Positions 12,478 through 25,208 are shown, counted from the first letter of the stretch. The stretch: DNA of 64,000 nucleotides from Stromatinia cepivora (GCA_014898415.1 RCTD01000038.1:124001-188000), one strand, 5' to 3'. A program made the numbers and translations. Notes: a model not told the origin generated them from the letters alone.

Positions 12478-12852
12478 TCACAAAACTACATAGGTAGTTG
12501 GTCGTCGTCGAGAATACCAAACTCCGGTCTGATATTTGTGTGAGTTAATCAATGATTTTAAATATTCAAGCATCATATTACATACCAGAAGACAAAGAAT
12601 AGTATCTAGAAACTCCGATTAGTCGAAATTTCATATCGGTAGACATATCTAGAGCGTATACTCACAATCCATCCAATCCAGACTCTCAACAGCAAAAGCA
12701 GCCTTTGCAACCATGCCAAGAACAATCAAAATGACGCATGATATCTGAATGGGAGATGTGTGTGTTGCTTTGGAGTTACTGGAGTATTGGGAGTTATTGA
12801 AATGTTGAAGTTGGGTCAAGCGCTGGTCGGCGAGGAGAGTGGGGAAATGCAT
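12478..12852 (-). CDS. Small two-helix membrane protein, hypothetical
   Basis: Predicted from three exons, 12852-12666, 12605-12586 (only 20 nt) and 12528-12478, which join in frame to 85 residues. Splice sites are consensus (GTGAGT, GTATGT; TAG, CAG). The product has a polar N-terminal half, a first helix ISCVILIVLGMVAKAAFAV, a short loop ESLDWMD, a second hydrophobic stretch YTILCLLTGVW and a basic end YSRRRPTT. Such a hairpin suggests an organelle or ER membrane micro-protein. No family was recognised. The gene is convergent with the MFS pump, with about 390 bp between the two 3' ends. Reading is moderate because the middle exon is so small. Confidence 0.45.
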
Positions 12853-13624
12853 CTTTGAGTTTGATTACTTGTGTATAGGGTAGCAGGAAAGAATACCCAA
12901 AACAGATATCGAAGTAATTTATCTATTGGGATTTTTTTAAAGTATACCAAGAGTTAGAAAGGGTGTTTCGAATATCACTTGGCGTGGCTTTCTGGTGAAT
13001 GTCACAGACACAGCCTGGTTAGTATCAGATATCAGGCTATCTTTGAACAACGGCTGAGCATGGGTAGAAAATTGATTTAGCGATGCCTCATGTATGTCAG
13101 CGGGGACGGATAGTCTAAGACAGTGGATAGACAAGTGGATAGACAAGTGGATAGACAGTGGATAGACAGTGGATAACCCATGTGTATAGCCCCAGCACAG
13201 TGCCATCACAGTGAACAGGCCCCCCAACTTTGATGGTCTGACCATCGTTCACAGCGTTTGTCGACACGCCCCCATTATTGGACACTTTACGGAGTAATGC
13301 TCCAAAAACGGTAATTTAGTTGCGTAACTTCCTAAATCGTGATTCGTTCCGTTTTGATTGTGATTTGGGGGCCATAAAATATGTGTACCCGGCTATGCAA
13401 CGGCTTTGCTTTGCTAAGTGCTTATGTCTCATTTGATGCACAATTAGAACTAATTGATGATTGGTTAAAATCCCGGCTTCTTGCGGGTATTTTGCGGATA
13501 CTGCTTCATTAGGACTAGAACAATTGTGCTGATCAATATTCAGCCCAGAAAAGCATAATAAATTGCTGGTGGGAAATCGTTTGAAAATAACATCAACTCC
13601 ACACCTAGTTCCAACTAAAATGTA
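12853..13624. other. Intergenic region with short tandem repeat
   Basis: No gene seen. At 13122-13175 the unit GTGGATAGACA (with an extra A in some copies) is repeated four to five times. The region ends at the TA target of the first TIR element. Confidence 0.5.
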
Positions 13625-14051
13625 CGGAGGTTGATGAGGTAAGTATTGTAAGACATTTTTTACCCACATATCGCTGTTTTTCCTGTCTTTTGATGCTGCT
13701 TTAAACAACTTGAATAGATATTGAGCTGTTCTCCCTTCAAATTTCGAATTTTGATTGTATTTCGAGGATTTCAATAAAATTTCAACAATTTGATGATTTT
13801 GAAGTTTTTAAAGATTATATAACCTCTTTTAATAACTTTAGAATAGATTTTTAAATAAAAAATTAATGATTTTGAATGATTTTGAATAATTTTAAATAGA
13901 TAATGGAGAATTTACAATACTTTTATCATTTAGATTTCATCATACAAATTTTCAACCAGCGTAATGATATTATTGGTCAGAACCCCTGTCTGTGGAACCA
14001 AGCATGGTCATTTTTTAGTGTGTCTTACAATACTTACCCCATCAACCTCCG
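13625..14051 (-). mobile_element. TIR element (MITE-like), copy A
   Basis: About 427 bp bounded by inverted repeats, CGGAGGTTGATGAGGTAAGT at the left end and its near complement ending in AACCTCCG at the right, flanked by TA on both sides (13623-13624, 14052-14053). Internal sequence matches copy C (29626-30018) in reverse orientation, including TAGATATTGAG and AATTTCGAATTTTG. No transposase is encoded, so it is non-autonomous. TA duplication fits the Tc1/mariner-like superfamily; that assignment is inferred from the target site only. Confidence 0.75.
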
Positions 14052-14221
14052 TACAGAGGTTGGAAGGATAAGCATTATAAGACACATTAAAAAATGACCG
14101 TATTTGTTTTACAAATAAAGTTCTGATTAATAATATTATTATATTAATTGGAAATTTATATAATGAAATTTAAATAATTAAAGTATTATAAATTTCAAAA
14201 TTTATTAACAAAATTATTCAA

Positions 14222-14371
14222 TGTGACGAACCCAACGAGCGTTTAGAGATCAACCTTAGAATTAAAAGTTACAAAACTAAAAAGAGTATGCTACGAAGTT
14301 ATATATATGATCGACTCGGAGCTTAGTATTGTATTAATCCGATCATATATGATCACATATATCTCGTAACA
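14222..14371 (-). repeat. Left LTR (3' LTR of the element)
   Basis: 150 bp, TG...CA ended, preceded by target copy TTCAA. This copy carries the A/T state at most of the positions where the two LTRs differ, so it is the more RIP-mutated one. Confidence 0.85.
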
Positions 14372-14751
14372 TTACCCTTCTTTTCTGAAAAATTCGCCTC
14401 AAATTCATTTTAAATGAATGACTTAAGTACAAATGATCATTAATCTTTTTTTAATAAAAATTCCTGATATGTAGATTGCATTACAATCAACGAATATGCA
14501 TTCATTGTACCATTTGTCTTTTCCAAGCGATCTTCAAAATATCGGTCATTGATCATCTCTTCTAGATCCTTATCATCGTCGTTTTTGGATTTAGTAGTCA
14601 ATGTAATAACCAATACAGACTTTTATCGATCTCGGATTCCTTGATATAGGTTTAGTGGACATATTTGTATTCAATAAGAATTACTTCTATATCATATATA
14701 TTTATTTTGTTTGTATAAAAGAATTCTTTCAGAAGGGGAAAACTTGGATGC

Positions 14752-15579
14752 TTATATGCAGAGTAGAATCAAGATACGATTGGGTTTATCCGATTGGGTA
14801 TCAAAAGGGCTAAGGGTATCAATAACATTAAGGTTGCTAACGTCTATTGGATCGTGGTTCCGAAAATGGGATGGATTCTGTAATATATATAGGGCTCTAG
14901 ATTCACTAAAATAGAATAATACAAGGAATCCATTCGCTATACAAACAACTAATTGTTGTATAACCTGAATAAAATCAGGATAAAAGCAGAGAAAAGAAAG
15001 TTGTTGAAAAAGACGATTTCTAAGAGTAACATTGAATCCATTACGAAAGGTTGAGATTTTATTCGAATCAAGCCAATTCTGACCTTTGGCTTCGTAAAGG
15101 GTTCTTTCGAATTTTGCAATATAGGCATATAAAGAATCGGTTTTTTGTTTAAAAGTGAATAACTTATCTTCAGCTTCTTGAATTTTATTCGGATTATTGT
15201 AAATATATATAAATTGATTCAGGATCATTGTATAATCTAAAGGAACATTTTGATCAAAAGAAGAAAGCTAAAATAGTACTATAACTTATATATAAGATTC
15301 GAGATTGAAATAAACATAATAAAATTGAATTATAAAATTGCCGATTACAGTGTTGTCTATTTGTAGTTTCGCTCAAATCGAAGGAAACCAGGTATCAAAC
15401 TTTTGAGAGCTACCACTGAACTTTTCAGGATCAGGAAAAGAGGGTTTCGGATGAAAAGGAATATAAGCAACCAGAGTACATTCGAAAATTAGAGAACGTA
15501 AAAACAAGATTTCATTTTGTTGATGAGTCACTTCGCTATAAAGTTTTGCAATCGCAAGGTTTATCGAATTGTAATCCAT
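14752..15579 (-). pseudogene. Retrotransposon gag relic
   Basis: Two minus-strand open segments, 15579-15373 and 15228-14752, in the interior of the LTR element. The first contains PKPSFPDPEKFSGSS, a usual opening of fungal Ty3/Gypsy capsid proteins. The second contains AEDKLFTFKQKTDSLYAYIA followed by KFERTLYEAK, typical of the central capsid region. The segments are separated by stops in the AT-rich, transition-mutated interior. No CCHC zinc knuckle is seen. The fragment is not functional. Confidence 0.65.
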
Positions 15580-15746
15580 AACTTAGAAATTAAGGGTAAG
15601 AAAAAAAACAACATCTTCGAATAATATCAAAAAGATTTATATACAAGCGAATGAGTATAAACATATATCTAGGATAGGAGTGTACGGAGTGTACATAAGT
15701 ATAAGCGTATATTATTCTATTTCTTATCTGAAAGAGTTTTTAATAA

Positions 15747-15896
15747 TGTAACGAACCCAATGAGCATTTAGAGATCAACTTTAGAATTAAAAGCTATAGA
15801 GCTAAAGAGAGTGTGCTACGAAGCTATATATATGATCGGCTCGGAGCTTAGTATCGTACTAATCCGATCGTACGCGATCACGTGTATCTCGTGACA
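15747..15896 (-). repeat. Right LTR (5' LTR of the element)
   Basis: 150 bp, matching the left LTR without gaps and followed by target copy TTCAA. It retains more G/C at the variable positions. Confidence 0.85.
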
Positions 15897-16120
15897 TTCA
15901 AAATCATCAAAATTCTTATTTTTTTTATTGGAATTATATTTGAGATTTATTCTGAATTTATTAAAAGCTTTAAAATTATCAAAAGCTTCAAATTTATTGA
16001 AATTCTATTAGAAATCTTGAAAATCTTCAAAATTCGAAATTTAAAAAGGAATAATTCAATATCTATTCAAATTGTTTAAAGGTAAAAAATGTCTTATAAT
16101 ACCTACCCTTCCAACCTCTG

Positions 16121-16480
16121 TACGTTACTCCCCCAAATCCCTACAAGTGCAGACGCGAGGTTTAATTAGTAATCCAATGATCTCCCTGTAATTTGTTTTA
16201 AGCGCTGTGCCTCTCGACCGCTTTCCGAGAGATACCAGAGAGAAAGGGATATACAACAAAAGAACGATAAAACGAGGAATCAAATCAATCAGAGATCAAT
16301 TAATTTGCACTCCCTGTCATTTGCTTTCAATTGCGGATACTCCGTGCCAAAGTCCCATATTTCCATTTTTGGGTTTATCTCCCGAGGAATTGTTTTCAAC
16401 CTGAAACTTTGAAATTGTTCTCTTCTAGTTTGTAAATAGCATCCATCATCACAGTTGCTGCCACTGTTTAGTCGACAATC
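16121..16480 (+). promoter_or_regulatory. Upstream region of the third P450
   Basis: 360 bp between the TA at the end of TIR copy B and the P450 start codon. The P450 promoter therefore abuts a mobile element. No clear TATA box; a CA/T-rich leader precedes the ATG (TCGACAATCATGG, favourable context). Confidence 0.35.
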
Positions 16481-18270
16481 ATGGCTGGCTATTCATTATT
16501 CCTAGGTCTCGTCATTCCGGTAGCAGGATGGGTTTTGTACGTGCTGTATTGTCTAGCTGTCAACTACAACCTAGCTAGGAAGACGGGCCTACCCCTCGTA
16601 ATCTTGCCCATCGATTCTGGTAATCCTCTTTGGATGGCCGTTGACACCAAGATTCTACCATACTTCAAAAATCTACCTTTCACCAAAAACTTTACCCGTT
16701 TCAATTATCGAGGATGGGAAATTCACGATCGATACAAAGCGCATCAAGAGATAGGCGATGCATTTATTTTCGTGACTCCCGGGAAGAATTGGCTACAGCT
16801 TTGCAATGCAGAGACGTTGATCGACATCAATGCCCGTAGTAGAGAATTTTCCAGGCCAACGGAGATGCTAGCGATGTTAAACGTCTTTGGACCTAATCTT
16901 GGGACAACGGAGGGAGCTCAATGGCAGCGTCATCGCAAAATCACAGCCACGTGTTTCAACGAGAACAACAACGAAATTGTATGGTCAGAAGTAATTCGTC
17001 AAGCAATCGGAATGCGAAAGTATTGGTCATCGAAATCTTCCATCAATACTATTGGCGATGATGTAAGGACACTGTCATTACACGTCATGTCTAGTGCTGG
17101 TTTCGGGAAATCATATCCGTATCAAGGAGCAGAGGAAGAGTCTGCTACTCAAGGCTCTGCTAATATCAGAGATGCTTTGAAGTTGATATTGGATAATTGT
17201 ATCGCTTTGGTTGCTCTAGGTCCAAATAATTTGGATAAATGGTGGTTACCAAAAAGTTGGAAACCCCTTCATGAGGCAACTGTTACATTCCAGAACTATA
17301 TGACAAATGCATATGAAGAAGGAAAACAAGCTGCTGCGGACGGAAACACGCATGGGAATAATCTGATGACTTCACTTGTACGTGCGTCTCAAGCAGAGAG
17401 TAAGGAAGCTTCGAGTCAGGGAGGCTTGACAGAGCAAGAAATCTATGGCAATATTTTCGTATTCAATTTTGCTGGTCATGATACCACGGCCAACACATTG
17501 GCTTTCGGTATTGCATTAATTGCTACTCGTCCTGATGTTCAAGATTGGATTGCAGAAGAGATTAATGAAGTATTCGGTGATCAAGACCCAGAAACTTCGA
17601 ACTATGCGGAGATATTTCCACGTTTGAAGCGCTGTCTCGCTGTTACAGTAAGCAATTATACCCAAACGATCCACCAGATGCATAAGATCTCAAGAACATA
17701 CTAACTCTCTTACAGTATGAAACAGTACGTCTCTACACACCAGTAGCCATCGTCAAAACCAGCGGTCCCGAACCCCGAGAGCTCAAGGTCAACGACTCAA
17801 CTCACCTGCTTCCACCTCACACCATGATAATCCCCAGTTACTCAGCCATGCACACACATCCCCGTCATTGGGGATCCAACTCTCTTGCCTGGGAACCTTC
17901 TCGTTGGATCATACCCACTTCAACTTCTCCATCTGACGCCGCACTTGCATCTTCTCCGCCACCTCCAAATACTTCAAATCCAGCTACTGAAACTTTCCTT
18001 GAGTTTCCAAAGGCGTCGAATCCGTTTATTGCTTGGTCTGGTGGAGCTCGTGTCTGTCCGGGGAAGAAGTTCTCCCAGGTCGAGTTTGTGGGTGTGTTAG
18101 TGGGATTGTTTAAGGATTATAGGGTTAAACCTGTACAGCTTGAGGGAGAGAGTGAGAAGGATGCGATAGAGAGGTTGAAGGGTTTGATTAAAGAGGACAC
18201 TGGGTTTAGATTGCTGTTGCAGTTGTTACACCCGGAGAGAATGTTCTTCAAGTGGGAGAAGAGAGTTTGA
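16481..18270 (+). CDS. Cytochrome P450 monooxygenase, two exons
   Basis: Haem monooxygenase with a canonical active-site set. Exons 16481-17647 and 17716-18270 join in phase 0 to 573 residues. A hydrophobic anchor spans residues 5-28. The C-helix region has WQRHRK. The I-helix is FAGHDTTAN (A331-T336), the K-helix ETVR at 391-394 is formed immediately after the intron, and the haem loop is WSGGARVCPGK with ligand Cys503. An insertion of about 25 residues rich in Ser/Pro (STSPSDAALASSPPPPNTS) lies between the WEPSRW (PERF-like) motif and the haem loop, longer than usual and probably a surface loop. The I-helix is canonical here, unlike in the two P450s upstream. It belongs to the general CYP3/CYP4-like clan of fungal P450s; the substrate is unknown. 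Confidence 0.93.
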
Positions 18271-21200
18271 TGGTCTTCTCCATGGGCGGGGGTTCTGGGT
18301 AAATACTTTCGAACGTGAGGTGGGATATGTAATTCAGAAATTCAACTTTAGATGTATAAAATTCTCCCAGTATCTTCTCTCAATCTGAATATCACGATTT
18401 ATTTCTTCATAATAAGCACAGAAAAATGGGTTATCAAGATGTTTCCTAGCCGTACCAAGTTGCGTAGCTTAACGTCTGCTATGAGCATGCAACTACTATA
18501 CCCATTTTTCTAGTCATCAAAAGCCAAATTTTGCTGCCACACGCCATTTCTTTTTTGTTCTCTTTCTACAACATCTATCATTGTTCATGTTTCTATCAAC
18601 GTCATTCTGTTCCAGTCGTTGACAAACAACTGAGGAAGTTACGATTCCCTAATTCTACCCCGTCTTTCACGTAACATGTTCCTGAACATGAAGAACGACG
18701 AGTGTATGCCAGCTGTTTCCCTTCCTCGAGACACATCTCTATTTTGAATATGCCATATCCCTTTTTTTCGTGGAGGAGAAACTAAGCTTTTTTATCGAAG
18801 AATTGCACTCCTGGACCTCGCGGTGCGGAAAAATACATCATCATTCGCGGGACTTTTCACCATGGACCAGGGAGCATCGTACGGAATTCATCAGCTTGAG
18901 GGTCTACATGTAGTCTGCATATTAATTTTTGGTTTGCTTTTATCATTGCTGAGTATACGACTATAAAACTCCAAGAACTTCTCAATGTTATCTCCTTCAC
19001 AAATATATAGACATGGGATACTGAAAGCCTTAGGGAGACGGCGCCAAATTTGGATTACTACAGCTCAATCATATATATGTATGTATTTGGACTGAAGGTG
19101 CAGGAAATCTCAATTCATAATGCCCGTGCATTCTCACTATCATATTCTAGTTCTTGTTATCATTTCCACTAATTCATCATTCCACTCAAGGTCACTTCCA
19201 CATTTCTGAACACGTGGCTCGGATTTTTAAATACCATTTAAGAATCTCACTACATGCAAAGACAAGGAGCAGAATCTTCTCCTTGAATTTCTTACCTCTG
19301 CGTTTTGACACGATTACAAAGCTACTAAGATGGCCTCCAAATCCTCCTTTTATCCTTTCAGGACTCGGAATATAACTTCACTATCTTGACTACTGAATTA
19401 CGAGGAATATACTTGCTAATGGGTTCCTGCTTGGAGATTTTTTTAACTGCTTCTGCTGTCAAGATATTAAGATATCTATGCACTGTAGTAAGTTCCAAGT
19501 CGTAATACAATAGACAATCATTAATGCCGCTTCCTCTGACATGATAATTCTTTACAAATCTGAGGCGGGCACACTCTGAATTCCAAAATGAAACGTAGAA
19601 GAACCCCATCTCTTTTGTTTGATGCGCGGTATAAAATAAGCTTCTTTCTACTGTGCTTTCCTTCCTCGTAGATAGCGAGTTGCAGTATCTGGCCATAAGA
19701 TGTTTCTGGCACCTAAAGGATACCTCTATAAACTTCACTTTGCGACCCAAAGAACAATACTCTTTGCTGCCTCCATGACCTGGGTCTTTGCCCCGACAGG
19801 AAATATTTGAAAATATTATTGTCTATTATTCTTTTATGTTATTTTTTCGATATAAGGACCCAATCGCTGCCATTTTCTCCCTCTCGGCATGGTGTCATAA
19901 CGATGGAAATAAATATACTGGTATATTTCGCTGTTGTTTGACCACGTCATCCTAATATCGGAGCTGGAAGAATATTCTCAAAAAACTATAATTTCGTAAT
20001 GCCATGTAGAACTACGGATATCCTGATATATTTCATGGTTGAGAAAATTATTATATCTTAAGAGCTTGTATACTCACCTCGGATGGGGGGTTTGGAAGTG
20101 CAGCACTTGAATATTCTATGCCGGATATCCTAAAATCCGAAGACAGATAGTGGTCCACAATCTATCTTACTCTTAAGGCTACTTAGTCTTCCGCTTCGTA
20201 GTATAAAAGCTCTGCTGCTTTCCATGATGATAAGCTAGGCTTTTCTACATCATTTCAACGCCTGTTAACGGGTAATATAGTGAGCAACCGAAAAGGCTCC
20301 TTTTAAAACTAGCGAATGACTTCCCAGTCTTGGTCTTGTCCGTGTATACGGAGTTCTAGAGATTTTGATTCTCATTACCGTTTCAATACAACTTTTATTG
20401 GCAGCCTTTTCTCATCATCACGATATATTCCCCATCTATTCCCCTACTTTTGATACCACATCAAGTACTCAACATTCTTTAATTTCTCCCAAGCATCGTT
20501 TTCAACACGCACCCACTCAAATTTATTCCAGTGTTCGTTTCTTTTTCAATTGTTCATTTTCCGAGACCACCTCGTAATCATTTTATATCTCCCACATCAG
20601 GACCACAAATCAGATGCATTGCCTTGATGGCTTCAATAGTCAGAATTTTGCAATACCTGAAATTACTAGATGAGATTAGATTATCACAAGCGAATGCATC
20701 CCTCAAAACTCCCCCCTTCACGGTCCAGGAGAGCTTCGTCTGTCCATATAAAGCCGCGTGTTAGGCCGTCACCTCAATTATTCATACGGTTTGCTAAGCG
20801 TTGATTTCCTGAATCTCAAGGTGTCGCAGATTGTAGTGGCAGGATGCAGATACTTTTAGATCTTGATTATTCGAGAACATTCTAGGCATGAGATGCTGTG
20901 TGGAGTCCTTTGATATGATATTACGAGGACTGATATACCTTTTTGCTATGGTTCAGTATCTTTCATTGTCATCTGTGATGTCGGCTGTCCAATATCATCG
21001 AAAAGCAAGGATTTACATGAGACCAATCAGTTGTCTGATGCCCGGTGAACGATACTAAAAACCACGAGCCTTATGAAAGCACTAAGGGTAGGAAAGTGAC
21101 AATAAACTAAGATATCTTGTGGTCAATGTAGTGAGGGGAAACCTGGAACTTGCAAAGACAGAGAGATTATGCGAAAGGATCCACACAAACTCATCAAAGA

Positions 21201-24019
21201 ATGTTTACGTCGTACCGAGAACAAACTCGTGGGTCTATTTAGTAAACTTGGCTCGTGCTATCAAGTATCAAGGGGGAGTTCATTAGAAAGGTATCTTTTT
21301 ATACTAAGAACTTGGCCGGAAACTGGTGAAAACCAGTCTATTGCATTGCCTAATGGAGATATCCTGCTCCTACAGTATACTTTGCGAGCAGTAAGATCTG
21401 GCTGGATTTCAAATACACGGGAAGCCATGTATCATTGGAAGGGAACTATGACTGCAAGTATTCAGTACTCTGAAGTGACTGATCAGATGCCGAAAACGTA
21501 AAGCAAACTCCAGGATATAGAATCACTACGAGACATGTCATTGATCAACCTGCGTAAAATAAAATAAGTGATCAAAATTAGTAGTCTTGTTCTCGAACAT
21601 TAGTACTAATTCCAAATTCCATACTTTTACTTGAAGCAATCACTCTTATTGTCACTCTAGAAAACGATGCTATGATCGTCGCCTGTACTTCATCTTAGTA
21701 TTGTCGTCTTCACTTCAATGACTACCAATCAGTGAAAAGATCTGACAATTTCCAAAACTGAAGTGCTTCAAGTCATCATAAGAAACCTTCCTACGTAGTC
21801 GATCAACCCTTTTGTTCCCAGCCATTTTACCTCGATCGAATTTTCCAGGTTTGCTTTAGAGGAAAAGCTGAAGACGTAATAAGCTCCTGGTTTTATACCA
21901 TACCGAGAGTCTGTAAGTTGTTCTACTGATGCGAGGAATTACGCTTCGTTCCATGAGACTTCATTTTCTCTTTTTACTGTGGAGTTGGCTTTATGGCACT
22001 TCACCTAAAAGTCCCTCCTAGCAGCTACATACGCTTGAATTCCCCACAAATCCCTTCACATTAAAAAGACTCGAAGTAATTTCTTATCATTAGTATAAAA
22101 ATTTACACGGGTACAACTAGAGTTCGCAGTAGATCCCGCTGCCATTCCTTCAAACACGCCTTATGTATAATCTTATCTAGGTGAGTCGAGATTCTCGAAG
22201 CCCGACAACATCATCGCGAGCTTTTATACCAGAGCTAGATGAGCATCTAAAGCGCATCGGCCGATAATTATATCATAATACACTGAAATACGGATAGATC
22301 CTCCCTCTTTTCACTGCCATTCATTTCAGTTTATTCGTACAAATTTAAATCATTGGAAAAGAGAATACTCCTGCAAAATCGCAACTCAGCCCCCAAGTAA
22401 AAGCTTCATATTCCACTCACGCTACGAAGCTGATCAGTGGATTCCGTGTAGCGTGTTGTATTGCGAAGTATTTGATCTTTGGAGAGTTTAGGGTAGGATA
22501 AATCTCTTTTATATAAGTACCAGCAGAAACCGATTGTTACCATGAGGTCAGAGATATTGAAGTATAAAAACTCTTGACTCTTTGGATATTTTATTACCTG
22601 ATTGCTACCTGCAAAGATGCCATTCAACCACAAGGTTTCTGAACATGACTTGAATTACGTTTTACCTACCCCCTAACAACCTAGCCGCTTGTAACAGTCA
22701 AAATACTTCCCCTCATATAAGAACATATCAAATCTTCGCCTCCCACTTTTACTATCGTTCATCAAAAAGGGTAAAACTACCATATGGATTGTTCACTACT
22801 ATCTCTACCTAACTTCCTCATCGCTGACAAGACTCACCATAAGAATATCTCCTTCATGTTTCAACGCAAGTTTCCATACCACATAAATCGGCATACATCT
22901 TTCCAGAAGAAACACACCATAAAACAGCTACAAATATGGAGAATGGTCCCCTGACACTTTTAAATCCAAGGCTTTAATTCGTGTTAACAATATAAATGAA
23001 GAGTAAGTACCGTAGCATATATACTAACAAAATGGGAGATAGAAAGTAGAAGATACCAACCCTTAGAGTGATTCAAAAAAAAAAACCATTTCCAGTATGA
23101 AAAGATATGCTTTGTTCATGATATGATTGTTAAGCATACTATACATATCGGCTCGAAACGAAAAGAAGAATATGGTGGAACTGGGATAGCCGTGGTTGAG
23201 TGTACTTGAGCTGTCCCATTTGTGAAGAGGCTGAAGTTATTGCATTTGAGTGTCTGAATACTGACGCTGGAAAGGACATTAACGGTAAGCTTTTAGCTGC
23301 CATTTCTCGAGTCGCGGAGAGTAACTCACAGAATTTGTGATTAATGTCGCAGATCCTCTCACCAGCGGAAGTATAAAATGTAAAAAAAAGTTTTACTTTA
23401 GATGGTACCGTGAACAGAGACCGGAACTAGTTCTGTATTTCATTGACCTATACTCCTAGAGATCGGCTCGTTGCTTGATCGAGATTAAACTGCTTGTAAT
23501 CTTACTTTGTGTTGAAGAAAATAGACAATAGGAAATAGATTCTTGTATACACAAAATGAAAAGCATATGCTAATGGCTTGGGAGGAAGAAATAGCCATAT
23601 GCATGTGATGGACGAGAGGAATTGTATATTGAGATACATATTCGTTTCCAGATTCTGGGGGCTTAAGCTTGAGACTATTTGAATGTCAATTATGGATTGG
23701 AATATTATATAACGTTATGAGGTCTGGGTATGTGGTGGCTCAATAATACCACAGATCCACGAAATCTCATCCCCAAAACCAAGTCCAGATCATAGGAGTC
23801 AGATCACAAGTAGAGAGACACAAGAGAAAATACATGAAGTTCAAAAAATATTCAATTTCGTTTGTACAGGATATACATATATACATTCCAATCACTCATT
23901 CATAATTTTCCATCCGACGCTATACCAGCTAGCCAGAAAGTGATACAAAAAAGAACAGCCATCAAATATCATCAAAAGGTCTGTGGTCGAAGAAAGTGTT
24001 GAGTCAAAGTTTAAAAGAT
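18271..24019. other. 5.7-kb gene-poor region
   Basis: No recognised gene, RNA or repeat. The longest open stretches are 130 codons (19750-19358, minus, no ATG at its beginning) and 110 codons (21169-21501, plus). Neither shows a family motif, signal peptide or splice continuity. TATA-like and CT-rich patches occur around 20360-20590. Long non-coding RNA or small species-specific genes cannot be excluded. Confidence 0.45.
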
Positions 24020-25208
24020 TTAAGCAGTGACGGTAACAGTCACAACATCAGTGACTGTAACGTAGTCAGTAATCATGTCAGCGATGACATTTGATCCACC
24101 AGTAGGAGCTGGGGCTGAAGTAACGACAGATGAAAAAGCTGAGGTAGAAGCGGAGGCCTTCTTGCTGGAAGAGGATGCAACAACTGCTGTCGTGGACTGA
24201 GCAGAAGTGGAAGCAACAGCAGCAGCAGAAGTTGAGGCGCTTGAAACGGGTGCGCTTGATGGAACTACGGAGGAAGCTTCTGATGAAACAGGCGCGGCTC
24301 CCGTGGCTACTGCTCCAGATGTACCCTGAACAATAGAGGCAGTAGCAGAAGCCCACTGAGTAGGACCAGGAACATCATAAGAAGCGAGGGAAGCATAAAT
24401 ATCAACGCTCACACCAGGCCCATTCTCAGTATAGAGAGCCGTACCAAGAGTGGTATCCGAGGCAGCTGGTGTGGCAGTTCCAGTCCCCGAAACCCACAAG
24501 TTAACACATTGTGGGTAGTTTTGTGCTCCATTGGCTTGCTGGGCGGAATGAAGAGCGATAATCTCGTGGCGAAGAACGTATCCACCTGGTGCCAAGGATT
24601 CCGGGATGGTCACCGACCAGGAAGAATTGTTTTCGATGAGTTGATCCGATGCCCATGTACCTGGAACGGTGGTATCGTCGATAAGTCCTACACCATCAAT
24701 TTTGAAGAATTTGAGGGTGGTCTTGTCCACGGTTGTGCAATCATTTCCGGTACATGCCGCAAGGTAGTCTGGGATTATTCATTAGTCAAAAGTATATTTA
24801 ACAAGATTCAATATAAGCATACCAAGAACTGGTCCGTGGTGAGATGTTGGCCAAGTAGTCCATTGCAAGTTAACCTCAGTACCCGCAGTAACATTGACGT
24901 ATCCTTTAGCATTGGTAGCGCTCAAATGGCAGATGATGTCGGATGTACCATAAGCATCTGGGGAAATAAATCCATTATTTAGATCAGATGGATCGGACCA
25001 CCCAGCAACGACTGGAGCGACTTGGTCGTATTGAAAAGATGGGTTATAACCTTCATACCTATTAAATATAAGCTTTTGTTTCCCGAAACTTTCTTTAGAC
25101 TTTTACTTACCAAACGCCATCAGCGGTGATACCTTGAACACGTCCATGTGCTGCAACACCAGAGATAAAAGCGGCACTAGCCACAACGGCGATCTTAGAG
25201 AAAGACAT
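24020..25208 (-). CDS. AA9 lytic polysaccharide monooxygenase, secreted
   Basis: Copper enzyme that oxidatively cleaves cellulose or related glucans outside the cell. Exons 25208-25111, 25058-24823 and 24768-24020 join in frame to 360 residues. The start is the ATG that gives a clean signal peptide (residues 1-20, ending GVAA), leaving His21 as N-terminal copper ligand in HGRVQG. The second His brace residue is in [12 protein letters not shown] (the HHGP codons precede the second intron). The axial Tyr and conserved Gln are in [12 protein letters not shown], and the second-sphere His in HEIIALHSA. Cys pairs typical of the fold are present. After the catalytic domain there is a Ser/Ala/Thr-rich tail of about 120 residues ending [11 protein letters not shown], with no CBM1. 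A TATA-like TATAAGTA lies at about 25435-25442 on the minus strand. Confidence 0.93.

Larger units (their letters stand above)
14222..15896 (-). mobile_element. Complete non-autonomous LTR retrotransposon (gag relic only)
   Basis: Two 150-bp LTRs (14222-14371 and 15747-15896) begin TGT(G/A)ACGA and end TCGT(A/G)ACA. A 5-bp target duplication TTCAA is present at 14217-14221 and 15897-15901. A purine-rich tract directly inside the left LTR, read on the minus strand as CAGAAAAGAAGGGTAA, is a good polypurine primer and sets the orientation to minus. The 1.37-kb interior carries only a broken gag-like reading frame and no protease, reverse transcriptase or integrase, so it needed another element's enzymes. 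The two LTRs differ at roughly 23 positions, every one a transition, which points to RIP rather than ordinary drift. Confidence 0.85.
14054..16120 (+). mobile_element. TIR element (MITE-like), copy B, split by an LTR retrotransposon
   Basis: Begins CAGAGGTTGGAAGGATAAGC right after the TA at 14052-14053 and ends ACCCTTCCAACCTCTG before TA at 16121-16122. Removing the nested retrotransposon and one copy of its target duplication leaves about 387 bp, the size of copy C, with the same orientation as copy C. The nested insertion proves this copy is older than the retroelement. It shares a single TA with copy A. Confidence 0.72.

Noticed and set aside
49..18270. Complete secondary-metabolite cluster
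   Set aside because: No PKS, NRPS, terpene synthase or cluster transcription factor is present in the window, and the third P450 is separated by mobile elements, so only a partial grouping is proposed.
19358..19750. 130-codon frame in the gene-poor region
   Set aside because: No ATG near its beginning, no motif, no splice continuity; too weak to call a gene.
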